This document shows, piece by piece, positions 24,968 to 32,766 of a stretch of DNA of 64,000 bases; position 1 is the first letter of the stretch, and each line of letters opens with the position of its first letter. The translations under genes and the position numbers were made by a program. The stretch is from assembly GCF_000374585.1 (NCBI RefSeq), contig NZ_KB894652.1, positions 1 to 64,000 on the forward strand, read 5' to 3'. This DNA comes from Phocaeicola barnesiae DSM 18169 = JCM 13652 (lineage in GTDB: Bacteria; Bacteroidota; Bacteroidia; Bacteroidales; Bacteroidaceae). The notes beneath the pieces were generated by a model. It did not search any database. It was not told where the DNA came from and was given only the letters and a program-made list of their open reading frames with translations.

Positions 24968-26311
24968 ATGCCCGCCAAATACATCAAGATAGTTACCTTT
25001 CTGAGTCTGATTGTCATCGTGGCCATCCAAGGCTCGTGGCTGGTCCACACCTACCGGCTTATTGAGGCAGAGCTGCTGCAAGTCGGCAACCGTCTGTTTC
25101 CGCAAGCCGTTGTGGACGAGGCCAAAACACGTCTCGACCGGCTAAGCGACGCCCAAGGCGAGGATATCACCCTCAGCTTCTCTACGAATTTCGACTATCA
25201 ACGGGAAATCGACCAGACGCTGTTCGAGTATCTGGCGGTGCTTGCCAACGATTACGCCGATTCGGTCTATCACTCGTCCATCTCCCTGCCGCTGGCCGAC
25301 TCCATCTTTACAGCCCGTCTGGCTCAAGAAGGGTATCAGGCCCAGGTGAAATGCCAGCTGATAGACTCCCTTGGCGTTCCTCTTCAGGAAGAGGATGCCT
25401 CTGCCTGGCACCATCCATTCAAGACACTCCGAACCAATCCTGTCTATCTGAACAGGGAACATACACAAGCTGTGCGGGCCACCATCCTGAACCCTTATTG
25501 GATTGCCTTCCGGCAGATGGGCGTTCTGCTCGTGGCCACCGCCCTGCTGCTGGTCTTCGTGGCCGGATGCATCGTCTATCAGGTGCGCATCATCATCCGC
25601 CAGAACCGGATAGCCCGCCTGCGGCAGGACTTCACCTACGCCATGATCCACGACATGAAAACGCCCATCACCACCATCTCCATGACCGGGCATACACTGG
25701 AAAGCGGCTTGCTGGACCAGAACCCCGAACTGAAGAAACAGTATTTCGCCATCCTGCACGAAGAGAGTGCCCACCTGCTCGGCCTGTCCGAGAAGATTCT
25801 GACCATCGCCAAGCTGGAACAGTCGCGCCTGAAGCTAGCGCAGGAATCAGTCAGCCTCCCCGCCCTGTTTGACGAGCTGACGCAAAAGTACCGGGTCCAG
25901 ACCGACAAGGAAGTAACCCTTGAAACCCATTGCCCCAGCTCCCTTATGGTAACAGCCGATGCCGAATACCTGAAGGAAGCCCTCGGCAACCTGATAGACA
26001 ATTCGCTGAAGTATTCCGACGAACGTGTCACCATCCGCCTCTCTGCTGAAGAACAGAGCCACACCGTCCTCATCAAGGTGTGGGACAACGGCTGGGGCAT
26101 CCCGCTGAAACAGCAGAAACACATCTTTGAAAAGTTCGACCGCGGCGGACTGGAATACAAGAAAGAGAAGAAAGTGTCCGGTTTCGGCCTAGGTCTGAAC
26201 TTTGTCCACAAAGTCATCACGGCCATGGGCGGAAGCGTTTCGGTAAACAGTATAGAAGGCAAGTTCAGTGAATTCACACTGATACTGCCTGTTCAAAACA
26301 AGAAACTATGA
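24968..26311 (+). CDS. Sensor histidine kinase
   Basis: 447 residues from the ATG at 24968; the open frame upstream overlaps the divergent OMP gene and is not coding. Two membrane segments (about 8-27 and 180-203) enclose a periplasmic sensor region of about 150 residues. The dimerisation box DFTYAMIHDMKTPITTI contains the phospho-acceptor H228. The ATPase domain shows N (LGNLIDNSLKYS), G1 (DNGWGIP), F (FEKFDRG) and G2 (GFGLGLNF) boxes. The stop overlaps the response regulator start by 4 bp, so the two are translationally coupled. It likely senses an envelope signal relevant to the divergent OMP. Confidence 0.93.
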   Translation: MPAKYIKIVTFLSLIVIVAIQGSWLVHTYRLIEAELLQVGNRLFPQAVVDEAKTRLDRLSDAQGEDITLSFSTNFDYQREIDQTLFEYLAVLANDYADSVYHSSISLPLADSIFTARLAQEGYQAQVKCQLIDSLGVPLQEEDASAWHHPFKTLRTNPVYLNREHTQAVRATILNPYWIAFRQMGVLLVATALLLVFVAGCIVYQVRIIIRQNRIARLRQDFTYAMIHDMKTPITTISMTGHTLESGLLDQNPELKKQYFAILHEESAHLLGLSEKILTIAKLEQSRLKLAQESVSLPALFDELTQKYRVQTDKEVTLETHCPSSLMVTADAEYLKEALGNLIDNSLKYSDERVTIRLSAEEQSHTVLIKVWDNGWGIPLKQQKHIFEKFDRGGLEYKKEKKVSGFGLGLNFVHKVITAMGGSVSVNSIEGKFSEFTLILPVQNKKL

Positions 26312-27012
26312 TACGAGTATTGCTGGTAGAAGACGATAAGAACCTATGCTTCATCCTGAAGAGCAGCCTGGAGCAGATGATAGGAGGTTACGAAGTGACC
26401 ACCGCCCCCAACGGCCGGGAAGGGCTGGAACTGCTGGAGCAAAAGACGTTCGACGTGATTGTGTCCGACGTAGAGATGCCGGTCATGGACGGCATGACCA
26501 TGGTGCAACACATCCGTCAGCGCCATCCCCGGCTGGCCATCATCTTCATCACGGGACTGACGACGGCACGCGACGTCATCAACGGCTACCAGTCGGGCGC
26601 GGACTTCTACATCAAAAAGCCTTTCTTACCCGAAGAGTTGAATGCCCACATCCAGGCCGTGCTGAAAATGAAACAGAATGCACCCGCCCCACAAACCATG
26701 GATGTTCCTGCGGAAGAAGAATATGCCATCGGCAATTATCGCTTCCTGCCCTCGCAGCACCAGCTCTGCCATGGCACGGAGCGCCAGGCACTGACACCCA
26801 AAGAAGCGAAAATACTCGAAATACTTTGCCGCCGGAAAGGACAAGTAGTCCGGCGCGACGACCTCCTGACCGCCGTATGGGAAACGGCCGACTTCTACTC
26901 CTCGCGCAGCCTGGACGTCTTCATCACCAAACTCCGCAAGTACCTTTCCCAAGACCCCGCCGTCTCGCTCAAGTCGCTGAAGGGTGTAGGTATTTGTTTA
27001 ACAGACAAATAA
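26308..27012 (+). CDS. OmpR-type response regulator
   Basis: 234 residues. The receiver domain (1-118) has the acidic pair E8-D9/D10, phospho-acceptor D54 in VIVSDVEMP, the Thr switch in IIFITGLT and the Lys in YIKKPF. The C-terminal winged helix (about 140-234) has LTPKEAKILEILCRRKGQVV, RDDLLTAVWE and SLDVFITKLRKYLS. It pairs with the kinase at 24968 and probably regulates the divergent outer-membrane gene. A terminator follows at 27061. Confidence 0.94.
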   Translation: MIRVLLVEDDKNLCFILKSSLEQMIGGYEVTTAPNGREGLELLEQKTFDVIVSDVEMPVMDGMTMVQHIRQRHPRLAIIFITGLTTARDVINGYQSGADFYIKKPFLPEELNAHIQAVLKMKQNAPAPQTMDVPAEEEYAIGNYRFLPSQHQLCHGTERQALTPKEAKILEILCRRKGQVVRRDDLLTAVWETADFYSSRSLDVFITKLRKYLSQDPAVSLKSLKGVGICLTDK

Positions 27013-27060
27013 GTCATAAGAATTATCAAGCGCTTATTTTTTGTTTTACACAAGATTATA

Positions 27061-27106
27061 CATAAGAGGCCATCCCAAATCATTTTGAGACAGCCTCTTT
27101 CCTATG
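27061..27106. terminator. Bidirectional terminator between the response regulator and the M16 remnant
   Basis: AAGAGGC (27064-27070) pairs with GCCTCTT (27093-27099), with an inner imperfect stem CCCAAATCATTTTGAGA. T-runs lie outside. Both flanking genes end towards it. Confidence 0.65.
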
Positions 27107-27138
27107 TTTTTAAAACTGCTTTAAAAGCCATTTAAATC

Positions 27139-28308
27139 TTATTCCGGCATCAATACCAGCACGCGGTAATTGTTCTGCTGCATCACCTCACTGACGAATT
27201 TTGAGATTTCTTCCGGTGTGATGGCCTGGATGGTCTGCTCAGCCTGCACACATACTTCTGATGGTTTCAGTTCATTACCACTCATCATCGAGCACCAGTA
27301 ACTGTTGGTGCGTTCATTCTCGGCATACTGTTTCACCATGAACTCTTTCACCTTATTCAGTTCTTCTACCGGTGTTTCCTTGGCCAGTTTCTCGAATTCG
27401 TTACGGATGATTTCCAAGGCACGGTCCTTCTTCTCCGGCTTCATCGGGAAAGCAGTCTGATAAACCATCGAAACTTCTGCCATTCTATCCTGAGACCCTA
27501 ACAGCTGAATGCTGTAGACGGCTCCCTCCTTTTCGCGTACTTCGCTGATAAGACGGGTAGAGATAATCTGTCCCGACATGGAAGCAAGCAGTCTGTTCTT
27601 GAAAGAATACGGCATTTTTCCGCTGACGATAACGGCCGCACTACCCTGTGGAACTTCCATCTTCATGGTAAATTCTTTGGACTCGTTACCGGCCTTGATT
27701 TCCAAAGCGCTGTTATACTTGACTTCCGGTTTCTTTCCCTTTACAGCAGGTAAAGAAGCGATGTACTGTTCGGCAAGTGATTTCAGTTCGGCCTCATCAA
27801 AGTTACCGCTGAATACGAAAGTAAAATCGGCGGCGTTAGCCAGTTGTTCACGGATGATACCGAGGATAGTATCGCGGTTGGCCTTCTCAATGTCGGAAAC
27901 TTCGAAGATATGCTTAGCGGGAGACGCATAAAGGAATTCCTGCAATTTCTTCTGGAAGACAAAATTCGGATCCAGCTCCTGGTTCTTCAGCACTCCTGCA
28001 TACAAGCTCTGCAAGGCAGCAAACTCATCGGCAGTCACATTCAGGCCCGTGAATGTCATGTAAAGCATTTCCATATAAGTCTTCAGGTCCTTCGGAGTCG
28101 TATTTCCCGACAGGCTGCGTTGATAGTCGTCTAATGCAAGCTGCAAAGAAACCTGTTTGCCAGCCAGTGCCTTGTTCAAATCAGTGTAAGTAAACTTACC
28201 CAATCCGTGCTGCATTGCCACTACCGGCAAGAAAAGCAAATCGGTAGTCTTGTCTGCACCGTAAACCGATGTACCGCCTTTGGCCACAGCCAGCATACTG
28301 ATTTCGAA
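27139..28308 (-). pseudogene. C-terminal fragment of an M16 (insulinase-like) metallopeptidase
   Basis: About 389 residues of M16 C-terminal half remain: FTYTDLNKALAGKQVSLQLA, GLNVTADEFAALQSLYAGVL, STRLISEVREKEGAVYSIQL. Bacteroidota members are around 940 residues and carry the zinc motif HxxEH in the N-terminal half, which is absent. The homologous frame extends four codons (FEIS) past the first ATG (28296) to a TGA at 28309-28311. Beyond that the DNA belongs to the next gene. There is no signal peptide. The remnant could still be translated but would be an inactive, non-exported fragment. Confidence 0.85.
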
Positions 28309-28334
28309 TCAACAGCATCAAGTAATAGCGGCCT

Positions 28335-29732
28335 TTATTGTTCTTGTACGATGTCTGCGGGATATAAAATCCTTGCAGCGTCTTTATTTTGTGGTTCGCT
28401 CTTTAAAAACAATATAGTATGTACGCTTTGTCCTCTTTTGATAAAAGGCAGGTACTTTATTTTTGCTTCAAGAGAATTTATAAGCCTGAGCGCATCTTCC
28501 TTGTTGGTCCACTTGCATTCTCCTATAAGGATATGCTTCCTGTCTAATGATTCAGCTACTACATCAAGCTCTACCATCTCACCGTCCTTGTTTTCTTCTG
28601 TGAAGATTTTTCCCCACCATCGGGAAGCCATGTTGTATGTAATACCGTCAATGATATTACCGCTTACATATTGGCGGCAAAGATGTTCCCAACAGTTACT
28701 CACATACCTGGAGAACTGTTCCTTGATAAGGTTTAATACAGTTTCCGTGCGTCCCAGTTCAAGAATTGATTTATAAGGTGCGACAAATCGGTAATTAAAA
28801 TCCAGCAGACTATCATTGATACGGTATATCCCTTTCTTGCTTTTCTTCTCGTCTTCTCCGAAAGGTACTTCCCGACGTATATAACCCAGTTCTCTCAGTT
28901 TACCTAACGGTTCTGTTATTTGGGTGGCTTCCTTGCCTACCCTTCCGGCTATCTCCGAGAGACGGTTAGCACCGTTACCAATAATTGAGAGCAGGGTGGA
29001 TGCCTGTACGGTATCACGCATATCATCCCTCAACAGACGTATCGGTTCGTCAGCTAAGAAACCTTTGTTGTCCAGCAGTAACTTTTCAATGGCTGTTTCG
29101 TTGTCCTTGTAGTCGGCTCTCAGTTCCCAATACCGGGGTATTCCACCCCATACTGCATATTCTTCTATTGCCTGTCGTGCATCACAGCCAAGCGCTTGCC
29201 CAATGTACCGTACGGATATGGGAGTAAGGCGTATGATTTCATCAGCCAGTCCGTATAGCGGTTCTTTCCTGTCAAGTATATAGCCCTGCATCAGTTGTTG
29301 TGAAGAACCACAGACGATGATATTGAATTTCAGACATTTTTCATTGAGTAACTTTTGTAGGACGGATGGCAGAGAGGGGCAACTTTTAACAAGATACGGG
29401 AATTCATCAAGACAGACGGTACTCTTTTCTGTAACCTGACGGTTTAAAACCCGAAAAAGCGTTTCCCAGTCAGGATATGTCACCTTATCGAAATCTTCTA
29501 TGCCTCCCAATGCGGCTGTCTTTGCAAACAGCATGCGCTGATTTGCTTCGTTGGTCTGGTCACTTAAAAAGTAAATGTCTTTCCGCTTCCAGTTCATGAC
29601 TTCTCTGACAAGTTTAGACTTACCTATCCTTCTGCGTCCATAGATGACAATGAACTGTGGTTTTTCTCTTTGTAAGGCATTTTCTATCCTTTCAAGATAA
29701 TCTTTTCTGTCTATAAAATTTGTGAACTCCAT
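28335..29732 (-). CDS. AAA-type ATPase with C-terminal DUF234 nuclease-like domain
   Basis: 465 residues. Walker A is GRRRIGKS (about residues 31-38) and Walker B is STVCLDEFPYL. An archaeal-ATPase-type winged helix follows (LSEIAGRVGKEATQITEPLG). The C-terminal DUF234 domain contains ELDVVAESLDRKHILIGECK, a PD-(D/E)XK-like core. These proteins are common in mobile regions of archaea and Bacteroidota, and their function is not settled. It is bounded on both sides by truncated genes (M16 and a histidine kinase), so it probably arrived by insertion. Its last codons meet the M16 breakpoint. Confidence 0.88.
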   Translation of the reverse strand: MEFTNFIDRKDYLERIENALQREKPQFIVIYGRRRIGKSKLVREVMNWKRKDIYFLSDQTNEANQRMLFAKTAALGGIEDFDKVTYPDWETLFRVLNRQVTEKSTVCLDEFPYLVKSCPSLPSVLQKLLNEKCLKFNIIVCGSSQQLMQGYILDRKEPLYGLADEIIRLTPISVRYIGQALGCDARQAIEEYAVWGGIPRYWELRADYKDNETAIEKLLLDNKGFLADEPIRLLRDDMRDTVQASTLLSIIGNGANRLSEIAGRVGKEATQITEPLGKLRELGYIRREVPFGEDEKKSKKGIYRINDSLLDFNYRFVAPYKSILELGRTETVLNLIKEQFSRYVSNCWEHLCRQYVSGNIIDGITYNMASRWWGKIFTEENKDGEMVELDVVAESLDRKHILIGECKWTNKEDALRLINSLEAKIKYLPFIKRGQSVHTILFLKSEPQNKDAARILYPADIVQEQ

Positions 29733-29754
29733 GTTGCTTGAAATATATCTTTTA

Positions 29755-29786
29755 CAAAGATAATCTTTCTGAAATATATATCCAAC
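29755..29786 (-). promoter_or_regulatory. Promoter of the ATPase/DUF234 gene
   Basis: The minus strand has GTTG (29783-29786), a 20-bp spacer and TATCTTTG (29755-29762), a near match to TTTG-N20-TAnnTTTG. It lies 23 bp upstream of the start at 29732. Confidence 0.65.
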
Positions 29787-29877
29787 AGTTGATTCATTTT
29801 AGGGTCATCCGAAATTTCGAGTGATTTTTGCCCCTCCACACTTGATGTGAGGGGTATACAGCGATGACATTCGCTGA

Positions 29878-29898
29878 ATTCCGGGTCAAACCCGGAAT
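29878..29898. repeat. Small REP-like palindrome
   Basis: ATTCCGGGT-CAA-ACCCGGAAT has perfect 9-bp arms. A second short stem, CCCCTC...GAGGGG, lies at about 29831-29854. Palindromes of this kind are common dispersed extragenic sequences. Here they sit in the stretch between the ATPase gene and the kinase remnant, where I see nothing else coding. Confidence 0.6.
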
Positions 29899-30086
29899 GA
29901 CCTGGAATGCAGTATGGTTGAATTCAATTGATAAAAATTCAATATTCCTCTATCTGAAGACGTAATGGAAACAACATCACTCCAAATTCCAGAAGAGCCT
30001 AAAAACATACACAACTGACTGTAACAGCCAGTTTACCAGTACGCCGCAAATGAAAGCGGCAAATATCACGTATTTGCCTTTGGTGA

Positions 30087-30398
30087 AAAGAAAGCGTAAA
30101 GATAGACATCAACACCGAAGAAAAAGACCAGCATACGGTCCTGAAGGTACGTGACAATGGACTGGGTATCTCCGAAAAGGACATTCATCTGATTTTCCAG
30201 AAATTCGAACGTGCCTCAGCTGTCAAGCGCAACAGCCGGAACGGAGCTTCCGGATTCGGCCTAGGCCTGAACTTTGTAGACCAGGTGGTCAAGGCCCACG
30301 AAGGACGGATTTACGTCACCAGCATGGAAGAAGAATTTACAGAATTCAGCATCTATCTATCGCTGACGGAAAGGAATGAACAGACGGAGAATTGCTGA
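30087..30398 (+). pseudogene. C-terminal remnant of a histidine kinase
   Basis: The frame encodes 103 residues to a TGA at 30396-30398. It has G1 (VRDNGLGIS), F (FQKFERAS) and G2 (GFGLGLNFVDQVVKAHEGRI) boxes of a HATPase domain. Upstream of 30087 there is an in-frame TGA and the homology (KESVKIDI) ends. Dimerisation and sensor domains are missing. It resembles the tail of the intact kinase at 24968 but is a different sequence. Confidence 0.85.
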
Positions 30399-30474
30399 CA
30401 CAAGCTTGCCACAACAAAAATGCCCTCACAAATCGATTAAAACATGAGTTCGTTTTTTAATCTTCTATTCCCCA

Positions 30475-30687
30475 CTACAAATATTGATTCTGTAACTCAA
30501 GGATGATTTCATCTACAATGTATTCATCACTAAAAGTATATAATTCCTCTTCCTCATCGTGCATCCTGTCACAGACCTTGGAAGTATAAAACACATCCAA
30601 AGCCCTTAACGGTGTAATATCCAGACGCTCAGCCAGCCTGGTAACGATACGTCCTATCTTATTCCACATTAGTATCGGTGAAAGCAT
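30475..30687 (-). CDS. DUF3791-type small protein (downstream copy)
   Basis: 70 residues with the pattern of DUF3791: VTRLAERLDITPLRALDVFY, then CDRMHDEEEELYTFSDEYIV and DEIILELQNQ. It is all helix and rich in acidic residues. It lies 5 bp downstream of the DUF3990 gene in a three-gene minus-strand operon and resembles the first gene of that operon. DUF3791 and DUF3990 genes are often neighbours, and a toxin-antitoxin-like relation has been assumed for such pairs. The role of this copy is inferred from that. Confidence 0.8.
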   Translation of the reverse strand: MLSPILMWNKIGRIVTRLAERLDITPLRALDVFYTSKVCDRMHDEEEELYTFSDEYIVDEIILELQNQYL

Positions 30688-30692
30688 ATTAC

Positions 30693-31181
30693 TTATTCTT
30701 TTATCGGTTCAACACTCTTAAAACGAAGACAATCATCAATCAATCTTTGATTGATAAGGCAAATCTGATTGTTGGGACGATGAAAAGCCAATTGTCCCAA
30801 CGCCATTCCTAAAGTGATATTACCTATCATATAAGCTTCAATCGTATCAATGACCCGGTCATCAGCTATCCCGCCTTTAATATAATCATACTCCTTCCAC
30901 TTGTTGAGACCACTACGATTGGCTACAATAAAATCCAACCATTCTTCATCATACTCCTTAAACTACAGAACCTTAAACTTAGATATGACTTGTTCGAAAT
31001 CAAGTTCATAAACATTAAGCAAAGCATTCTTTCCCAATCGGCTACCCAAACGTAACCCCCATCTCTCAGCCTGCAGTTTCATATCTGTGACATAGAAGCC
31101 CTGCCCAAAATCCAGATTCTTCCGACCTATATTGGCTAAAGGACGTTCTATGGAATAAACGGAACCATGATAGACAATCAT
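30693..31181 (-). pseudogene. DUF3990 (ADP-ribosyltransferase-like) gene with an in-frame TAG
   Basis: From the ATG at 31181 the frame reads MIVYHGSVYSIERPLANIGR and LDFGQGFYVTDMKLQAERW up to a TAG at 30963-30965 (72 residues). The same frame continues FKEYDEEWLDFIVANRSGLN to IKE at 30693, giving 162 codons in all and the full length of a DUF3990 protein. Without the single TAG the gene would be intact, so it is a recent nonsense change or a site of readthrough. DUF3990 shares the YHGS and GFYxT features of ADP-ribosyltransferase folds. It sits between two DUF3791 genes, 2 bp after one and 5 bp before the other. Confidence 0.85.
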
Positions 31182-31183
31182 AA

Positions 31184-31444
31184 CTACGATTCTTTATGAC
31201 TTTCAACATTCTGCATTTTCTCCCAATTATACAAAGCCTCCAACACATCATCTATGACATATTCCCTACTTTGTGTATGCAATGTGTCATAATATTTCCA
31301 TATATATCCTTCTATTAATCCTATCTTCTGCATACGGGCATACATGACACTTGCCGGACATCCCAAATGATTGGCAACCGATTCAATACACGAAGAAACA
31401 AATATTGTTTTCAATTCTTCTTCCGAACGAGGGACAACACTCAT
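31184..31444 (-). CDS. DUF3791-type small protein (upstream copy)
   Basis: 86 residues: IESVANHLGCPASVMYARMQ, IGLIEGYIWKYYDTLHTQSR and EYVIDDVLEALYNWE. This is the same helical plan as the protein at 30475-30687 (small HTH-like N-terminus, Y/D-rich middle, VDDV/VDEI end). It is first in the operon, with only 2 bp between its stop and the DUF3990 start. It is a candidate antitoxin or chaperone for the DUF3990 product. A promoter at 31551-31582 and a palindrome at 31503-31518 lie upstream. Confidence 0.78.
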   Translation of the reverse strand: MSVVPRSEEELKTIFVSSCIESVANHLGCPASVMYARMQKIGLIEGYIWKYYDTLHTQSREYVIDDVLEALYNWEKMQNVESHKES

Positions 31445-31502
31445 ATATTTACTGTTAAAGAATTCACAACTTGATTATCTAAGAAAAAGCCCAAAGTTGA
31501 AA

Positions 31503-31518
31503 GTCAAGTAAACTTGAC
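31503..31518. promoter_or_regulatory. 16-bp palindrome in the leader of the DUF3791/DUF3990 operon
   Basis: GTCAAGT-AA-ACTTGAC is a perfect palindrome. With transcription starting near 31547, it lies at about +29 to +44. That is a suitable place for an autorepressor site. Confidence 0.5.
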
Positions 31519-31550
31519 CTTCATACTCAAAACAACCTTAGGCTGTTCTA

Positions 31551-31582
31551 CAAAGATAGCGAAAGGTGAGTGGAGAGGCAAA
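31551..31582 (-). promoter_or_regulatory. Promoter of the DUF3791/DUF3990 operon
   Basis: The minus strand has TTTG (complement of 31579-31582), exactly 20 bp, then TATCTTTG (complement of 31551-31558). This is a full match to the Bacteroides sigma-ABfr promoter. The first start codon is at 31444, so the leader is about 100 nt. Confidence 0.8.
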
Positions 31583-31727
31583 CGAAAAACAAAGTTTTTC
31601 AGGTTTGACTATCCCGAACCGAATCCTATCTTATGGAAAGATAGCGAAAGGTCTGGAAAAGCCATACAATATTCAATGGAATAAACACGTCATTCTTCAG
31701 TTTCTTAATATCATTTATCACGCCCCA

Positions 31728-31759
31728 TTTCCTTAGAAAGACTTTATTTCTTACCTTTG
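31728..31759 (+). promoter_or_regulatory. Promoter of the Pro/His-rich lipoprotein
   Basis: TTTC (31728-31731), a 20-bp spacer and TACCTTTG (31752-31759). It lies 27 bp before the ATG at 31787. Confidence 0.7.
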
Positions 31760-31786
31760 AGGAAAGACCGTTAAAACCTCGAAGTT

Positions 31787-32002
31787 ATGAGAACGAAACA
31801 TTTCTTAGGGCTATGTACCCTGCTAGGAGGAATGTTACTGGCTTCCTCTTGTGTAGTTCATCGTACGGGACCTAAACCGCCTCCCCCACCGCACGAAGTA
31901 GATCATCACCACAAGAAGAAGGCACCGCCTCCACCCAAAAAACATCATGACAAGCACAAGCCGGAGACTCCGCCGCCTCCACCACCTCCGGAGCGCTGGT
32001 AA
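31787..32002 (+). CDS. Small Pro/His-rich lipoprotein
   Basis: 71 residues with a clean lipoprotein signal (GGMLLASSC, Cys22). The 50-residue mature part has 18 prolines and 8 histidines, arranged as proline runs (KPPPPPHE, APPPPKK, TPPPPPPPERW) separated by His/Lys clusters (VDHHHKKK, KKHHDKHK). It has no predicted fold. It would form an extended, positively charged, possibly metal-binding tether on the envelope. It has its own promoter and lies 50 bp upstream of the RAYT gene. Its function is unknown. Confidence 0.8.
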   Translation: MRTKHFLGLCTLLGGMLLASSCVVHRTGPKPPPPPHEVDHHHKKKAPPPPKKHHDKHKPETPPPPPPPERW

Positions 32003-32052
32003 GAAGTTGGTATTTCCGACATAAATACATGGAAAACATTCAATAAACAGCT

Positions 32053-32607
32053 ATGGCAGAGTTTCATCAGCGAAAACAAATACGTGCAAACTTCCATGAC
32101 TATTCAGGAGGATGTTATTTCATAACCATCTGCACCCTGGAAAAACGGCATTATCTGGGAGAAATACATGAAGGCACTATGCACCTGTCTTCTGTCGGAC
32201 AATGTTGTGAACAACAGCTTAAAGCATTGGGCACACATTATCCGTATGCCCAAACGCTGTCATTTGTCGTGATGCCCAATCACATTCATGCAATCATTCA
32301 CATCGACGAAGATAGCCCACCCAGAGTATCAGACAAAATGAATCAACTTCCTTCGGATGGTTTCCACAGGCTGAACAATAGGACGCACAGACCGTGCGTC
32401 CCTACCAAACGTACTGCACTAAGTGTAATCGTAGGTGGAATAAAAAGAGAAGTCACACTTTTTGCACGGCGCAACAACCTGGAGTTTGATTGGCAAAGTC
32501 GTTATCACGACCATATCATAAGAGAAATGAATGACATGAATCGTATTGCAACGTATATTGAAAACAATGTATCCTCTTGGGAAAATGACTGTTTCTATGA
32601 CAAGTAA
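32053..32607 (+). CDS. RAYT: REP-associated tyrosine transposase (Y1 type)
   Basis: 184 residues. Key features are the N-terminal strand region YFITICTLEKRHYL, the HUH motif MPNHIHAIIHI and the C-terminal catalytic-tyrosine region IREMNDMNRIATYIENN. These are the marks of single-copy Y1-type proteins that process REP hairpins. A REP palindrome lies 43 bp after the stop (32651-32671). A second lies inside the coding region at 32381-32401, where it codes for part of NRTHRPCVPTK. It is a domesticated IS200/IS605-like transposase with its likely substrates. Confidence 0.93.
   Translation: MAEFHQRKQIRANFHDYSGGCYFITICTLEKRHYLGEIHEGTMHLSSVGQCCEQQLKALGTHYPYAQTLSFVVMPNHIHAIIHIDEDSPPRVSDKMNQLPSDGFHRLNNRTHRPCVPTKRTALSVIVGGIKREVTLFARRNNLEFDWQSRYHDHIIREMNDMNRIATYIENNVSSWENDCFYDK
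32381..32401 (+). repeat. REP palindrome inside the RAYT gene
   Basis: GGACGCAC-AGACC-GTGCGTCC, followed by CTA. The arms are the same as those of the intergenic REP at 32651-32671. It lies in the loop region between the HUH motif and the catalytic Tyr, keeps the frame and codes for THRPCV. Confidence 0.85.
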
Positions 32608-32650
32608 TACAATCAAGAACCGGAGATAAATCCTGAGTACGCTTTTGTAG

Positions 32651-32671
32651 GGACGCACGGCTCGTGCGTCC
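32651..32671. repeat. REP palindrome downstream of the RAYT gene
   Basis: GGACGCACG-GCT-CGTGCGTCC has perfect 9-bp arms and is preceded by GTAG. It is the likely RAYT substrate, placed between the RAYT stop and the terminator at 32681. Confidence 0.9.
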
Positions 32672-32680
32672 TAACACACA

Positions 32681-32728
32681 AAAAAGGCTTCCTGCGCTAC
32701 GAACGGCAACAGGAAGCCTTGAAAAAAA
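32681..32728. terminator. Bidirectional terminator between RAYT and the oxalate operon
   Basis: AAGGCTTCCTG (32684-32694) and CAGGAAGCCTT (32710-32720) form a perfect 11-bp stem, with A-runs before and after. It serves the RAYT gene on the plus strand and the transporter gene on the minus strand. Confidence 0.88.
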
Positions 32729-32766
32729 CATTACCTACGAAAACACCAAAGGAATCGTCCCGTTAC

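Noticed and set aside
28312..28385. Second reading frame (GFYIPQTSYKNNKGRYYLML) across the ATPase 3' end
   Set aside because: It looks protein-like and I considered it a remnant of the missing M16 part. It overlaps the last codons of the ATPase in another frame, and I know no M16 motif that matches, so I treat it as chance.
29878..29898. Palindrome as a terminator of the kinase remnant or ATPase
   Set aside because: There is no T-run on either side, and it lies upstream of the ATPase gene rather than after a gene end. It is better seen as a REP-like element.
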